DNA of 64,000 nucleotides from Mya arenaria. Lineage: Eukaryota > Mollusca > Bivalvia > Myida > Myidae. The notes under the pieces are model-generated. The model saw nothing but the letters and a program-made list of their open reading frames with translations, ran no database searches and was not told the origin of the DNA. How positions within the stretch are numbered: position 1 is the stretch's first letter; each line of letters starts with the position of its first letter. A program made the translations under genes and the position numbers. Positions 46,594-58,971 of this stretch are shown here, piece after piece. Where the stretch lies: contig NC_069135.1 in the NCBI RefSeq assembly GCF_026914265.1, forward strand, positions 35,411,756 to 35,475,755, given 5' to 3'.

Positions 46594-47668
46594 ATGGCTT
46601 TCCAGTTTACAAACTTATTCCTCGTAGTAGTGGGCGTCTGTCTGACCGCCTCACTTCCGGTGGAGCCCCAGTCGTGGCTTTCCCTAGTAGAGCAACTACT
46701 CGAGAAAATGGTTCGAATGGAGCTCAACGTGGAGGCCATGTACAAGGAGATGCAGCAGGCACGTGACCAGGTTACTTCCGGTCTGAATGACGTGGGCGCT
46801 ATGAAGCAGACAGTCGGAACGCTGCAGACGTACTTTACTGACAACATGAACAAATCAGGTATTAATTACAAACTTCAGTTCTGTTTGATGTCTTCAGTCT
46901 ATTTTTCTTGCAATATGTTTTTTTTTCATTTTCAGAACATTTTTTTAAAGCCCTGAAATGGGATATTGTCATCGATTTAATAATATTGTCAATCCCTGAA
47001 TGGGCCATGCTTACGAACAGTCGCAAGTCGTCTCAGTTTAGAGTACTGTTGATTAAATTTGCTAAATGTAACTATTATTAAAAATTGAACAATTAAACAA
47101 ATTATGTTATATAAATCGAATTGAAAAAAGACGGGTCTTTATAATTTAATTAAAATGCTTCTCTGCGTCTGTGTCTGAAATCAGACAGCACGTAATCGTG
47201 GCCCTATATCCTCGCGTACAGAAATCTTACAATATAGTTCCTATTCCAGACACTGTTGTGGCGTTCAACGCTCACACGATTGTGGACAAGTCACTCGCTA
47301 CGGGCCAAGTTCTCGTGTTCAGCAATCCTCTGTTCAACATCGGGGAGGCGTACGACAGTGGGGCAGGAATCTTCACGGCGCCCGTCTCCGGGGTCTACTT
47401 CTTCTCCGCACACTTCTGTCTTTATGCCAGTAGGAGTTGGCGCTACGCTTTCATGAAAGAGAACGACGTCGTTGTTGTAAAGGGTTCCAATTATGACGGT
47501 AATGATCATGTTTGTGAGACGGCGAGCGCCGTGGTTCTCCTACTGCAGAACGAGAGACTGTGGATAGAGTGTCAATCAGGAAGTACGGACGATCTGTTCT
47601 ACAGCAATTCTAATCGTAGAAGTTCCTTCTCTGGGGCCTTGCTCCACAGGGTGAATGGATACCCATAG
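46594..47668 (+). CDS. C1q domain-containing protein, copy F
   Basis: Exon 1 is 46594-46858, exon 2 is 47250-47668; intron 391 bases, phase 1, GT...TTCCAG. The product is 227 residues: signal peptide MAFQFTNLFLVVVGVCLTAS, coiled coil to about 85, C1q domain 89-227. Variable patches read ASRSWRY, SNYDGNDHV and LFYSNSNRR. All core residues of the family are kept, with three Cys. Sister of copy B, of which it shows the unbroken form. It faces the best-preserved SLC6 3' end about 2 kb downstream. Confidence 0.93.
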
Positions 47669-48269
47669 GGAAGTGAGGGAAGTGAGGATTTTACATGCAG
47701 GGAGGGTAAATCTCATATAGGAAAACGAACAGTATCATATGTTGTAGTGTTGGTGCAGGGCTCTGATCATTTAGGGTTACATACCTACTAACGTTTACCA
47801 GTAACTAAGTGAAATATACAGTTAACATATGCGTGTTTTGATATCTTGTCTTAAATAACGACACTCAAAGTTTGTATTTATTTATTTTAATCACGTTCAC
47901 GTTCAAGTGTAATGTAAACTATTATAATGCATAGTTTCTTTATGATCTCAAAATTATAGTGACAACGTAATGCTTTATGTGTCGGTGGCATTCTGTTTAA
48001 AACGAACACTAAAGATCACATAAAACAAAACTAATCACTAACGAAACATATCGAATTGCACATTTAGCCATTGTACGCTCGTTTTTGTATGGATTTCTAA
48101 TAAATATTTACGATATGAGTAAATTGCACAACTTCTCAGACTTTACCGGTGTTAATACAATATACAGTTGGTTTGAAACATCAAGCAGAACAAACAGTCC
48201 AGATCATATAAACCATCCGGTTAAGTTGCAAGTAGTAATAGACTTACTGGAGCTCAAAATAAAGAACTA

Positions 48270-48300
<31 letters not shown>

Positions 48301-48316
48301 ATGGTGGTTTTGGAGG

Positions 48317-48356
<40 letters not shown>

Positions 48357-49700
48357 AGTGGTGGTGGTGGTGGTGGTGGTGGTGGTGGTAATTGGGATGA
48401 TTGTGGTGGAGCGGCGGCAGCAACAGCAGCAACAGAGGTGTCGTTTTTATAAAGCTCTCTTAATGAATTGCTTTTTGGAGGCTAAGTTATTAATAAAAAT
48501 CGTTTGATTAATTGTGCATCGTTCTTGTCAATGTATTGTGAAATGTTTTGAAACACAGCACGAATATAACACACAAACATGTTGATAAAAATGACCTCTT
48601 GATGTGAATTTATCTTTAGAACATGGCGTCATTATTTCTTTATAATTTATTTGCAACATTTCGGGTATCTGGTTAATAACAGGCAGTTTAAAAAATGAAC
48701 AAAGATGATATATGTGTCGCTTATTGGCATTTTTAATTGGATCAGGGGTTGAACAGTGCAAATGAAATATCTTTTTTTTCACTGCTTTTATTTTCAATGC
48801 ATTTTTGTTAACTTTACTGCTCTTTATAGATATTGGTTCGCGCATTGCTTTGATAAACGTAACATAAAATAACGTAAGGTTTCTCACGCCATGTTCCAAT
48901 TAACGTCGATTAATTTGACCACTTGTAAACATTACGGGAACAGTAACATTGCTCAATTTCGGTGCAAGAAAAAACGTAGTTCCAATGAGGTCAAATCCAA
49001 ACTTCACAGAGTTTATATGAGTTTTCCCCTTCATATCCGTGTTTTATGCGTGTTTTTGACTGTTTATATACGCAAAACATTACATAATCTTACATGATTG
49101 TTTTTTTTTGTAAATCAAACATTATTCCAGGCATGTTTCAGAGACTGATTTTGAAATCTGGTACTTTCGAGTATGATGTTCAACTCCACATGGACTAGTT
49201 GAATTGTTGTGGTCTTAAAATCACTAGTGATCTCTGAAAATAACATCTCTTTATGTGATCTCTCGGCGAACATATCTCAATCGTAGAAGTATGTATATGT
49301 AAAGAAGCTAAGTTTGGAACACAGATGTTGAGATTTCTAATCCATTTCTAAATATTGAAGAACATGCATGTATATCATTAAAATAGGCGCGTATGTGTCG
49401 AACCGCAAAAATTACTTATTTACAGAGAGTGCCAATATGATAACATTCTAAGCTCCGTTCGACCATACCGGACCAGGCGTTAGCTTGTTATGTAATACAA
49501 TGAACATGATCATCCTGAGATAGCTAGCTTAGTCAGATGTTGTACGCTAGCGTTAAAGAATAGTTTTACATGTAGTTGCCACAGTGTTCTCGAAGCTTAT
49601 TAAGGCTGAGCTAGCCCTTTAAATAGTTTAACTGAGATGTCACAAAGTTGTAACCATGCACAACATTATCAGATTGTCATTAGCCAGTCACCCTGATTTG
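47669..49700. other. 3' flank of C1q unit F
   Basis: No gene is seen. The usual flank is interrupted by a compound trinucleotide microsatellite. Confidence 0.6.
48271..48389. repeat. Compound (AGT)n-(GTT)n-(GGT)n microsatellite
   Basis: Three trinucleotide runs in a row on the plus strand. The ORF translating it as poly-Leu/Val is not a gene. Confidence 0.95.
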
Positions 49701-50988
49701 TCACACGTTGGATTCCAATGTGAGCCTGGAAGGTACTGAGTCTACAGAAAGGCCTCCGTTGCTGTAGGCGACGCTGTTCATGGAACGCTGGAAGGAGACC
49801 ATGCTGGACGCCTTGCTCGGAACTTTCGATATATTTGACGGGATCTGAATTGTATAAAGGACGAAAGAGACGTTAAGCATGAACGATTATTTTTACCTGT
49901 CGACGAATGCTCAAATAAAATGTCAGTGTTTTTCAGTTATATGTTAAATTAAATACTAATCCATAACAATAGATGCCATGTACAATTCTAATATACCAGA
50001 ATCTTACCGATAAGTTGGATTTGCTGAAGTGCCGTTTGTTGCCGATATTTTTGTCTCTCTCGGAGTAAGGGTCCACGACGAATCCCTCCACATAGCCTTT
50101 CTCCTCGATAAGCAGTCGGTGTCTCACCAGGTAGTGGCCCCACTCCTGTGAGGGCGTAATCGCGTTCATCAGTTTCTATAGTAATTATATTTGAAATTAA
50201 AAATGATACATCGCCTATAAAGTTAATATTCAAAATTCTCCAATACAAACTGTAAGATGCAACCGTATAAACTGTATTGCTGTACCCATGAATACCATGT
50301 TTATTTATGGTTGCTCTAAAAAATATTTATATCAAATACAACAAATGGATCATGTGAATCCGACGTTTTTATAAGGTAATATTTGATGCTCAGATGTCGC
50401 ACGTCGTTGTAACAATCGCAAAAAATCTGAGTTGTCACAGGCCATTTAAAGGGTCATACTTTCTCCAAAACTTCATACTTCCAAAAGAAACCGAATTATC
50501 ATGGATATCTTACTACTGTACATTAAGATTGATTGGTATGCAACCAAAGCTTATATATAGTGAATTCAAATTTTATAAAGAGCAAAGCTACAAAAGTGTA
50601 CGGAATTTGAAAGAAATCAGAACAGGTTTTTTTAGAGTCCCCCCTCCTACAAGGTTATACATACTATATTAATACATTGAAAGCTGTATTCCTTTCATTG
50701 AATACATTAAATCACACATACTCGAACACACAGCAAGCGCACGCATATCATCTAGTTCACGGATCGATCAAGCAAATTACCCACAACTATCTCAAATTAC
50801 ATTATCATCAAATGTTACATTTTGCCAAGTTTGTACCGGAGTCACTGGCAGCCTGTGAACATGTACCTATTATGGTGAGACCAGATCTTAAGGACGGTGG
50901 TGATGAGGATGGGAACAATGTCGAGACAGGCGAGGATCCAGCCGATCGCGTCCGACCACACAGGGTAGTGGTAATCACCGTACGTCGA
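49701..50988 (-). pseudogene. SLC6 neurotransmitter:sodium symporter, 3' end (three exons)
   Basis: Three exons on the minus strand. 50988-50867 (CAG acceptor, GTACAT donor) reads YGDYHYPVWSDAIGWILAC..., the TM11-TM12 loop and TM12 of SLC6 transporters (Y..Y.YP.W...IGW). 50175-50008 (CTATAG acceptor, GTAAGA donor) reads KLMNAITPSQEWGHYLVRHR and on: the cytoplasmic tail start, where TPS.EWGP.L..HR is typical. 49844-49701 is the last exon, ending LTLESNV and stop. The last two exons join in phase; the TM12 exon does not join the tail exon in phase as drawn. No upstream exons follow: the minisatellite begins at about 51045. Best read as a truncated duplicate of a glycine/GABA-type transporter gene whose full copy may lie outside. 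Confidence 0.7.
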
Positions 50989-51045
50989 CTGAAAATTATC
51001 CACAAACGTAAACACGAAGATACAACGGGTTTTATTGTGATGAGT

Positions 51046-53960
51046 TCGTAAAAGAATTGGAATAGTAGGGGCGATTTTGTGATGTGTACTAAGATAAACT
51101 GGATTAGTACAGATTTGCTCTGATGCGTACTATGATGAATTGGATTAGTAGAGGCGATGCTGTGATGCGAACTAAGATAAACTGGACAAGAAGTGGCGGA
51201 TGTGTAATGTGACTTAGATGATCTAGACTAGTAGAGGCGGTGGCGTGATGCGTACTAAGATGAACTAGATCAGTAAAGACGGAGGTGTGATGCGTAGTCA
51301 GATAAACAGGACTAGTAGAGGTGGAGGTGTGAAGCGTACTAAGATGAACTGGACTAGAAGAGGCGGAGGTGTGATGTGTACTAAGATGAACCGGACTAGA
51401 AGAGGCGATGATGTGATGCGTTTGAAGATAAACTGGAATAAATTAACGGCGGAGATATGATGAGTACGAAGATGAACTGGAATATAAGAGGCGGAGATGC
51501 GATGCGTACTAAGAGTAACTGGAATAGTGGAGGCGGAGGTGTGATGCGTACTAAGAGTAACTGAAATAGTGGAGGTGGTGATGTGATGAGTACTAAGAGT
51601 AACTGGAAAAGTAGAGGCGGAGGTGTGATGCGTACTTAGAGTAACTGAAATAGTTGAGGCGGAGGTGCGATGCGTACTAAGAGTAACTGGAATAGTGGAG
51701 GTGGAGGTGTGATGCGTACTAAGAGTAACTGGAATAGTGGAGGCGGAGGTGTGATGCGTACTAAGAGTAACTGGAATAGTGGAGGCTGAGTTGTGATGTG
51801 TACGAAGAGTAACTGGAATAGTGGAGGCGGAGGTGTGATGCGTACTCAGAGTAACTGAAATAGTGGAGGTGGAGGTGTGATGCGTACTAAGAGTTACTGG
51901 AATAGTGGAGGCTGAGGTGTGATGCGTACTAAGAGTAACTGGAATAGTTGAGGCGTAGGTTTGATGCTTACTTAGAGTAACTGGAATAGTGGAGGTGGAG
52001 GTGTAATGCGTACTAAGAGTAACTTGAATAGTGGAGGTGGAGGTGTGATGCGTACTCAGAGTAACTTGAAAAGTTGAGGTGGAGATGTGATGCGTACTAA
52101 GAGTAACTGGAATAGTGGAGGCGGAGTTGTGATGCGTACTAAGAGTAACTGGAATAGTGGAGGCGGGGTTTCGATGAGTACTAAGAGTAACTGGAATAGT
52201 TGAGGCGGAGGTCTGATGCGTACTAAGATGAACTGGAATAGTGGAGGCGGGGTTGTGATGCGTACTAAGAGCAACTGGAATAGTGGAGGCGGGGGTGTGA
52301 TGCGTACTCAGAGTAACTGGAATAGTGGAGGCGGAAGTGTGATGCATACTAAGAGTAACTTGAAAAGTGGAGGCGGAGATGTGATGCTTACTAAGAGCAA
52401 CTGGAATAGTGGAGGCGGAGTAGTGATGCGAACTAAGAGTAACTGGAATAGTGGAGGCGGAGTTTCGATGAGTACTAAGAGTAACTGGAATAGTTGAGGC
52501 GGAGGTGTGATGCGTACTAAGAGTAACTGGAATAGTGGAGGCGGGGTTGTGATGCATACTAAGAGTAACTGGAATAGTCGAGGCTGGGGTGTGATGCGTA
52601 CTCAGAGTAACTGGAATAGTGGAGGCGGAGTTGTGATGCGTACTTACTACTAAGATGAACTGGAATAGTGGAGGCGGAGGTGTGATGCGTACTTAGAGTA
52701 ACTGGAATAGTGGAGGCGGAGGTGTGATGCGTACTAAGAGTAACTGGAATAGTGGAGGCGGAGATGTGATGCGTACTAAGAGTAACTGGAATAATTTAGG
52801 CGGATGTGTGATGCGTACTAAGAGTTACTGGAATAATATAGGCGGAGATGTGATGTGTACTAAGATGAACCGTACTAGAAGAGGCGATGCTGTGATGCGT
52901 TTGAAGTTGAACTCGAATATATTAACGGCGGAGATGCGATGCGTACTTAGAGTAACTGGAATAGTGCAGGCGGAGGTGTGATGCGTACTAAGAGTAACTG
53001 AAATAGTGAAGGCGGTGATGTGATGAGTACTAAGAGTAACTGGAAAAGTAGAGGCGGAGGTGTGATGAGTACTAAGAGTAACTGGAATAGTGGAGGCGGA
53101 GGTGTGATGCGTACTAAGAGTAACTGGAAAAGTGGAGGTGGAGGTGTGATGCGTACTAAGAGTAACTGGAATAGCGGAGGCGGAGGTGTGATGTGTACTA
53201 AGAGTAACGGGGATAGTGTAGGCGGAGGTGTGATGTGTACTTACAGTAACTGGAATAGTGGAGGCGGAGGTGTGATGCGTACTAAGAGTATCTGGAATAG
53301 TGGAGGCGGAGTTGTGATGCGTACTTACTACTAAGATGAACTGGAATAGTGGAGGCGGAGGTGTAATGCCTACTGAGAGAAACTGGAATAGTGGAGGCGG
53401 AGATGTGATGCGTACTAAGAGTAACTGGAATAGTGGAGGCGGGGGGGGGGTGATGCGTAGTAAGAGTAACTGGAATAGTGGAGGCGGGGGTATGATGCGT
53501 AGTAAGAGTAACTGGAATAGTGGAGGCGGAGGTGTGATGCGTACTCAGCGTAACTGGAATAGTGGAGGCGGGGGTGAGATGCGTACTAAGATTAACTGGA
53601 ATTATTTTGGTGGATGTGTGATGCGTACTAAGATTAACTGGAATAATTTTGGTGGAGATGTGATGCGTACTAAGAGTTACTGGAATAATATAGGCGGAGA
53701 TGTGATGCGTACTAAGAGTTACTGGAATAATATATGCTGAGATGTGATGCGTACTTAGATGAACTGGACCAGTAGTGGCGTTGTTATATTTTTTTTAAGA
53801 TGAACTAAAATAGTAGAGGCGTTTATGTGATTTGTATTAAGATGGACTGGACTAGTAAAGGCGTCGTTGTTATGTGTTCTAAGATGAATTGGAATAGTAG
53901 AGGATTTGTGGTGACGTGTACAAAGATGAATTGGACTAAGACTGATTTGGAAAACAGGGC
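51046..53960. repeat. 42-bp minisatellite, about 2.9 kb
   Basis: Units such as GTGATGCGTACTAAGAGTAA + CTGGAATAGTGGAGGCGGAG + GT, roughly 65-70 in all, best kept in the middle and degenerate at both ends. Because 42 is divisible by three, long frames stay open on both strands (plus 14-residue period MRTKSNWNSGGGVV; minus THHTSASTIPVTLS, 419 residues at 51298-52557). No signal peptide, splice context or non-repeat coding flank supports a gene. Confidence 0.95.
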
Positions 53961-54275
53961 TGTATATATGGTCCAGTATTTTTGATATTCTATTTAGTAT
54001 CATATTATAAGCAATAGATGAGATCAGAACTATCAGAATTACTTATTGAACAAAATAATCAAGTAATAGAAAAAAATGGATTCACTTCTTTTATATATTT
54101 TTTGTCTTATAGTAGAATACAATATACACATGTAGCCTGTAGGTAGAAAACAGATAACTTTTGAGTGACATTCTGGATTTTTCATTTTTCTGGATTTTTC
54201 CATTTTATTATCTTGCTACTTAGTCAATATTGTCCATTTGTTAATGCCAACCCCGCAAGTGGTTGTCTTATTTTC
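53961..54275. other. Short gene-free stretch
   Basis: AT-rich; nothing recognised. Confidence 0.5.
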
Positions 54276-54331
54276 TCTTTCAAACAGTTAGTGAAAATTG
54301 CTCACTCTTCAATCTGATTTATTTCAAGGAT

Positions 54332-54535
54332 CCAAGGATTGTGCCAATCGAAGGGAGACATTCCCTATTTCAAGACTAACGCTAAGGAAGCCATCAATGT
54401 AGAACAGGCCTTCCCAAACCGTTGCGAAGAACGCACTGTCCCAGGAAACGGAGGTGGAAACCCCGACCAGATTCGACTTACAAACGACCAGAATAAGCAG
54501 AGCCCAAGGAGGGTGTGTCTGCTGATTTGCCAATG
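54332..54535 (+). pseudogene. RAB7: RAB7 last-exon relic (copy 2)
   Basis: The DNA matches 20844-21062 with small insertions and deletions that break the frame (for example within the QAFQT region and before PDQIRL) and with the acceptor changed from TTTCAG to [17 protein letters not shown] and NDQNKQSP remain readable. The 3' flank matches that of copy 1 up to 54863, where a 4.1-kb insertion starts. Confidence 0.8.
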
Positions 54536-54863
54536 ACTACTTGTTGTTGATTTTAAATAGTGATCATGCTTTCGTGAGGCACCACAACCAAAATTCTCTG
54601 AGCTATATCTCCATAAATTAAATCAAGGAATTACTTATTTTTCTGAAGAGATATATAGTTATTGTGAAAATGTGAAAAAACAAAATGTAGAATATTCCAC
54701 GCTACTCGTGAAGTATCCTGTTGAGGTTGCCGTGAAAAACTTGTGACATTCGTAATTATTGACATTGCTGCTTTGAACAATCACAGAGTATACACATGTA
54801 CTTAAATTTAAAATATTACTTTGTCATATCATGAAAAAATTCTAGTACCAAAATGATATATTT

Positions 54864-56561
54864 GCAATATACGCAATATCTATTTAAATCATTTAATCTG
54901 TTGAACTTAGATAAAGATTACATTAAAGTAGTATCCCTGTGCCAAAAAATGAATGAACATTGAAACGTAAACAAAGAATTACTATCCACTCAAAGCGCAT
55001 CATTCAATCACGTGACACAATGATGAAGCCAAGTGAATTTACAGTCGAAGAGAGATAATCCTGTAATGAGATAATGCAGTAAGTTTATCAGATTTGTCTC
55101 CCTTGCGTTTGTAAAGAAGAAGCGGGAAATCTCAAGCTTGATTGATTGTCGTGCACAGTTGAAGTCAACAGAGATGTTTGTTTTACTTTGTTTTAGAAAA
55201 CTTGATTGTTTTACTTGGAATCTGATGTTCTGATGGTTAGTATTGATTTGCATTTGTAGTCTTTTGTGTTTGTCTTAGGTTAGCAATGGATTGGAATGAT
55301 CATTATTTCATTCAGCTGCATTTATTTAGTTTTGTCATGTATTTTCATGACATCAGCAGATTTTGTATTTAAAACGAGAATGGCAGTACCGTGATATTCT
55401 TTTAGCCTCTTTCCATATACTAATATATGCGGGTTTGGTTACAGATGATAACATGCATGGATAACAGAAGTCACCATGGGAGTACGAGGCAGTAGGAGTG
55501 TTTGATTCCATAAATCAGTAAGTTCCATGTCAACGTTTTGTTTTATGATGTACTGTGTTGTTGTTGTTGTTGTTGTTGTTGTTAACTTATACACATGTTA
55601 TTATTCATTATCTTATGATTGTTTATATTTATATTTTCAGGACGCTCCGATATTGTATCTACATTCGATAATGTTGAATATAGAGATATTGAAGAACACT
55701 GTGTTTGTTGTTTGAACTATCAAACTGCTACATATGGTAACTTGGACATATAGACCCACCTTCGTTTAGGAATTGCAAATGTATTCTCATCTTAAAACCT
55801 GGAATGACCTAGAAAGCAACAATTGTTTCATTGATCTCAATGATCGCACAGTTTCCCTGCTAAAAACATCACGCGGTAGCCCACGTGGGAATAACAAACG
55901 CACGCATGACAGGCAAGTACTAAAGCGCTGACGTTTTGAAATTAAAGATTTTATGCTAATTTTGTTTTATATATATATATTTACACTTTTTATAGTGTAC
56001 GTATAGACGGATGTTTGTGCATTTATTTTTGAAAATGGAATTTTATTGAAATGAATCGATTTCTATTTTTGCTGGGTTGGTGTAAATATGAGAAAATATC
56101 GAGGATTTAATAACTTTTTTAGGTTTTTCATCTACAATTGTTTGAAATAAATTATTTAATTTTTCATCATTTTAATTAAGAAACTATTTCTCTTTAATCT
56201 GTTGTATTTTCGAAGTTATTTTGTGAATAACAAATATGTGCAAACTCTTTCTAATGAGTAAAGTTTGATGAGTATATATATAACACCATATGATGGAGTT
56301 CTGCTTGGATTGGTTACATTCTCCATCCTTGTTTGCCTTCTTACACAGCGACATAATTTTTATTGTCATTAAAATATTATTTTTTCATTTACCATCATGC
56401 TTCAATAAACCTGGGGCGGCCAATGAGGTTGTTTTACACGGGGACTCTTAGATTCACTCTGCCACATATCAGCACCTTATTAATACACACATAATCGTGA
56501 AATCATAATGGAAAAAAACCCGTATAAAACCCTGTTCATGCAGCGCTATCAGCGCTTTGAT
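54864..56561. other. Unassigned 1.7 kb at the left of the insertion
   Basis: No gene is recognised and no match elsewhere in the window was noticed. It contains a (TTG)n run at about 55556-55581 and otherwise AT-rich DNA. Confidence 0.5.
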
Positions 56562-57123
56562 TAACCCTTGTTGGTAAAACCTTAAGAATACAGCAGATTG
56601 ATTATAGCTTGTGGGTTAACTAGGAACGCCAGCCCCGAATCTGAAAAAAAAATCAACAGAAAATTGATTTCTGCTTGTGGGTTATCTACGAACGTCTGCC
56701 TTTTCCCTTAAAATACCACCTACCAAGAGTTTCCGCAGTTTGTTTATTATTATTGTTGTAATTTCACTTGTGTATGTCCAATGTCCAATGTCGCTGGCAC
56801 GACATTCATTTTTGAAAGCCCAATAGCCAAAATAGCAATAAATAATTCGGTTTCCAATGTTTCGTTTCTTTGTTTGTGTTCATTTTGTTTATAAATGTTA
56901 AATCAAACGCTGACCGTGCTGTACTTTCTGAGTGTATTTTATTGTCAGTGACACTGTAAACAAAGTTCCTTCACTCTTGATGGGAAATTAACCCAAGCAC
57001 GTTGTGGGAAACACATGAGCTTGTGTTATAAAATTGATGAGCACAATTTCACAAACTGTTTTCGTCCTTTGGAATCAACACTTTAACAAAATATTTACCT
57101 TAGCTAGATTGGCAAATTAATGT
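56562..57123. repeat. Partial R repeat upstream of copy G
   Basis: Matches R2 from about 33150 to 33838 with scattered changes and a loss of some 130 bases near 57009. It starts abruptly at TAACCCTTGTTGG and includes one hairpin motif (56774-56824). Confidence 0.8.
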
Positions 57124-57483
57124 GCAAAGATTCCTGGCAAAATAAGCAAAATACCCGCACACGAAGAGAAGAGGCCCGGTATGTTGAATTTAGATATCTG
57201 CATCTAGTCGTTTTTGAATATCAAGCTTTTATATTTTTTTAGCAAACTTAAATGAACAATTTATTAAAGCGATGGTCTCTGCGCATATCATGTCAGTAAC
57301 ACTATCATTTACTTGTCTAAAGCTGGAAAAAGACCTGTTCAAGAGCTAAAATGTTTAGCTCATGTACAACTCAGTTCTTAAATGCGGCACTTCCTGTTAT
57401 GTATGGGCCTCAGTTTATGTGCTCAGGAAGAGAACTCGGAACTTTGTAACCGGCAGTCGCTCCGTATCTTGAAAGGAGAAAAC

Positions 57484-58365
57484 ATGGCTTACAGACTTGC
57501 AAAGCTGATCTTTGTGTTTGCGGGCGTCTGGCTGGCGGCCTCACTTCCGGTGGAGCCGCAGTCGTGGCTCTCCCTAGTGGAACAACTGCTCGAGAAAATG
57601 GTGCGCATGGAGCTTAATGTGGAGGCCATGCACAAGGAGATGCAGCAAGCGCATAACCAGGTCACTTCCGGTCTAAGTGACATGGATGCTATGAAGCAGA
57701 CGGTCGGGGCTCTGCAGACGTATTTTACTGACAACATAAACAAATCAGGTATTTCACTTTTCCAAACTAAATTTATTTCGTTTTAAATTATTTTAATTTC
57801 AGAACAACTGTACGAATACAAAGTCCTGAAATGTAAATTTAATTTTCTATAAGAGATCTTCGCGTTCAAAGCACAAGGCACTGGCTAAAAGCCAGGTCCC
57901 CGAGTACAGCAATCTTACAGTAACATTATATTTCTGTTTCAGACACTGTTGTTGCGTTCAATGCTCACACGATTGTGGACAAGTCGCTGGCTACGGGCCA
58001 GGTTCTCGTGTTCAGCAATCCTCTATTCAATATCGGGGAGGCGTACGACAGTGGGGCAGGAATCTTCACGGCGCCCGTCTCTGGGGTCTACTTCTTCTCC
58101 GCACACTTCTGTATTTATACCGGTAGAGGCTGGCACTACGCTTTCATGAAAGAGAACGACGTCGTTGTTGTAAAGGGTGTGAGTCACGTATGACGGTCAA
58201 GCTAGCGTGTGCGAGACGGCCAGCGCCGTGGTTCTTCTGTTGCAGAACGAGAGACTGTGGATAGAGTGTCGATCAGGAAGTACAGACGACCTGTTCTTAA
58301 GTGGTTCCAATCGTAGAAGTTCCTTCTCTGGAGCCTTGCTCCACAAGGTGAATGGATACCCGTAG
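57484..58365 (+). pseudogene. C1q domain-containing protein, copy G (frameshifted)
   Basis: Exon 1 is 57484-57748 (MAYRLAKLIFVFAGVWLAAS, coiled coil), intron 57749-57942, exon 2 57943-58365. Four extra bases after VVVVKGV (GTGTGAGTCACG against GTGTCACG in A and D, near 58180) shift the frame and bring a stop four codons on at 58191-58193, so the predicted protein ends within the C1q domain. The rest of exon 2 is intact in sequence. The inserted bases create GTGAGT, a good donor-like string, but no matching downstream acceptor was identified. Sister of A and D. Confidence 0.85.
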
Positions 58366-58971
58366 AGAAGCGAGGATTTTACATGCAGGGAGGGTGAATC
58401 TAATATAGAAAAACGAGCAGTGTCATATGTTGAAGTGTTGTAGCAAGGCTCTGATCATTTGGTACAACATACCTACTTACATTTACAAGTGACTAAGTGT
58501 TATAAATCGTTAACATGTGTGTGTTCTGATAACTGTCTTAAATAAAGACACTCAAAGTTTGTATTTATTCATCTTAATCAAATTTACGTGTAATGAAAAC
58601 GATATAATGCATAGAATCTTTATGATCTGGAAGTTAAAGTGACAACCAACTGTGTTACGTGTCGGCGGCATACTTTTTAAAATAAGCGTAGAAGATCAAA
58701 TAAAAGGGAATTCTAGACGGCCACGGATGCATGTTTAAATAAACCAAGAAACATATCGAATTGTACATTAAGCCAATGTTCGCTCGTTTATGTATGGAAT
58801 TTTAATAAATATTTGCAGAATAACGAGTGAATTGTACAACTTCTCAGAGTTTTCAGGTATTCATAAACACAGTTGGTTTGAAACATCCAGCAGCACATAA
58901 AGTCGAGATTATATAAACCATCCGGTTAAGTTGCAAGCAATAATAGACTTACCACTACTACTATTACTAGT
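58366..58971. other. 3' flank of C1q unit G
   Basis: The usual flank, ending just before the right-hand 28-bp repeat, near ACTACTACTATTACTAG, the start of the AGT tract seen after copies E and F. Confidence 0.6.

Noticed and set aside
51298-52557. 419-residue Ser/Thr/His-rich ORF on the minus strand as a mucin-like gene
   Set aside because: It lies wholly in the 42-bp minisatellite; openness follows from the period, and no flanking coding sequence is seen.
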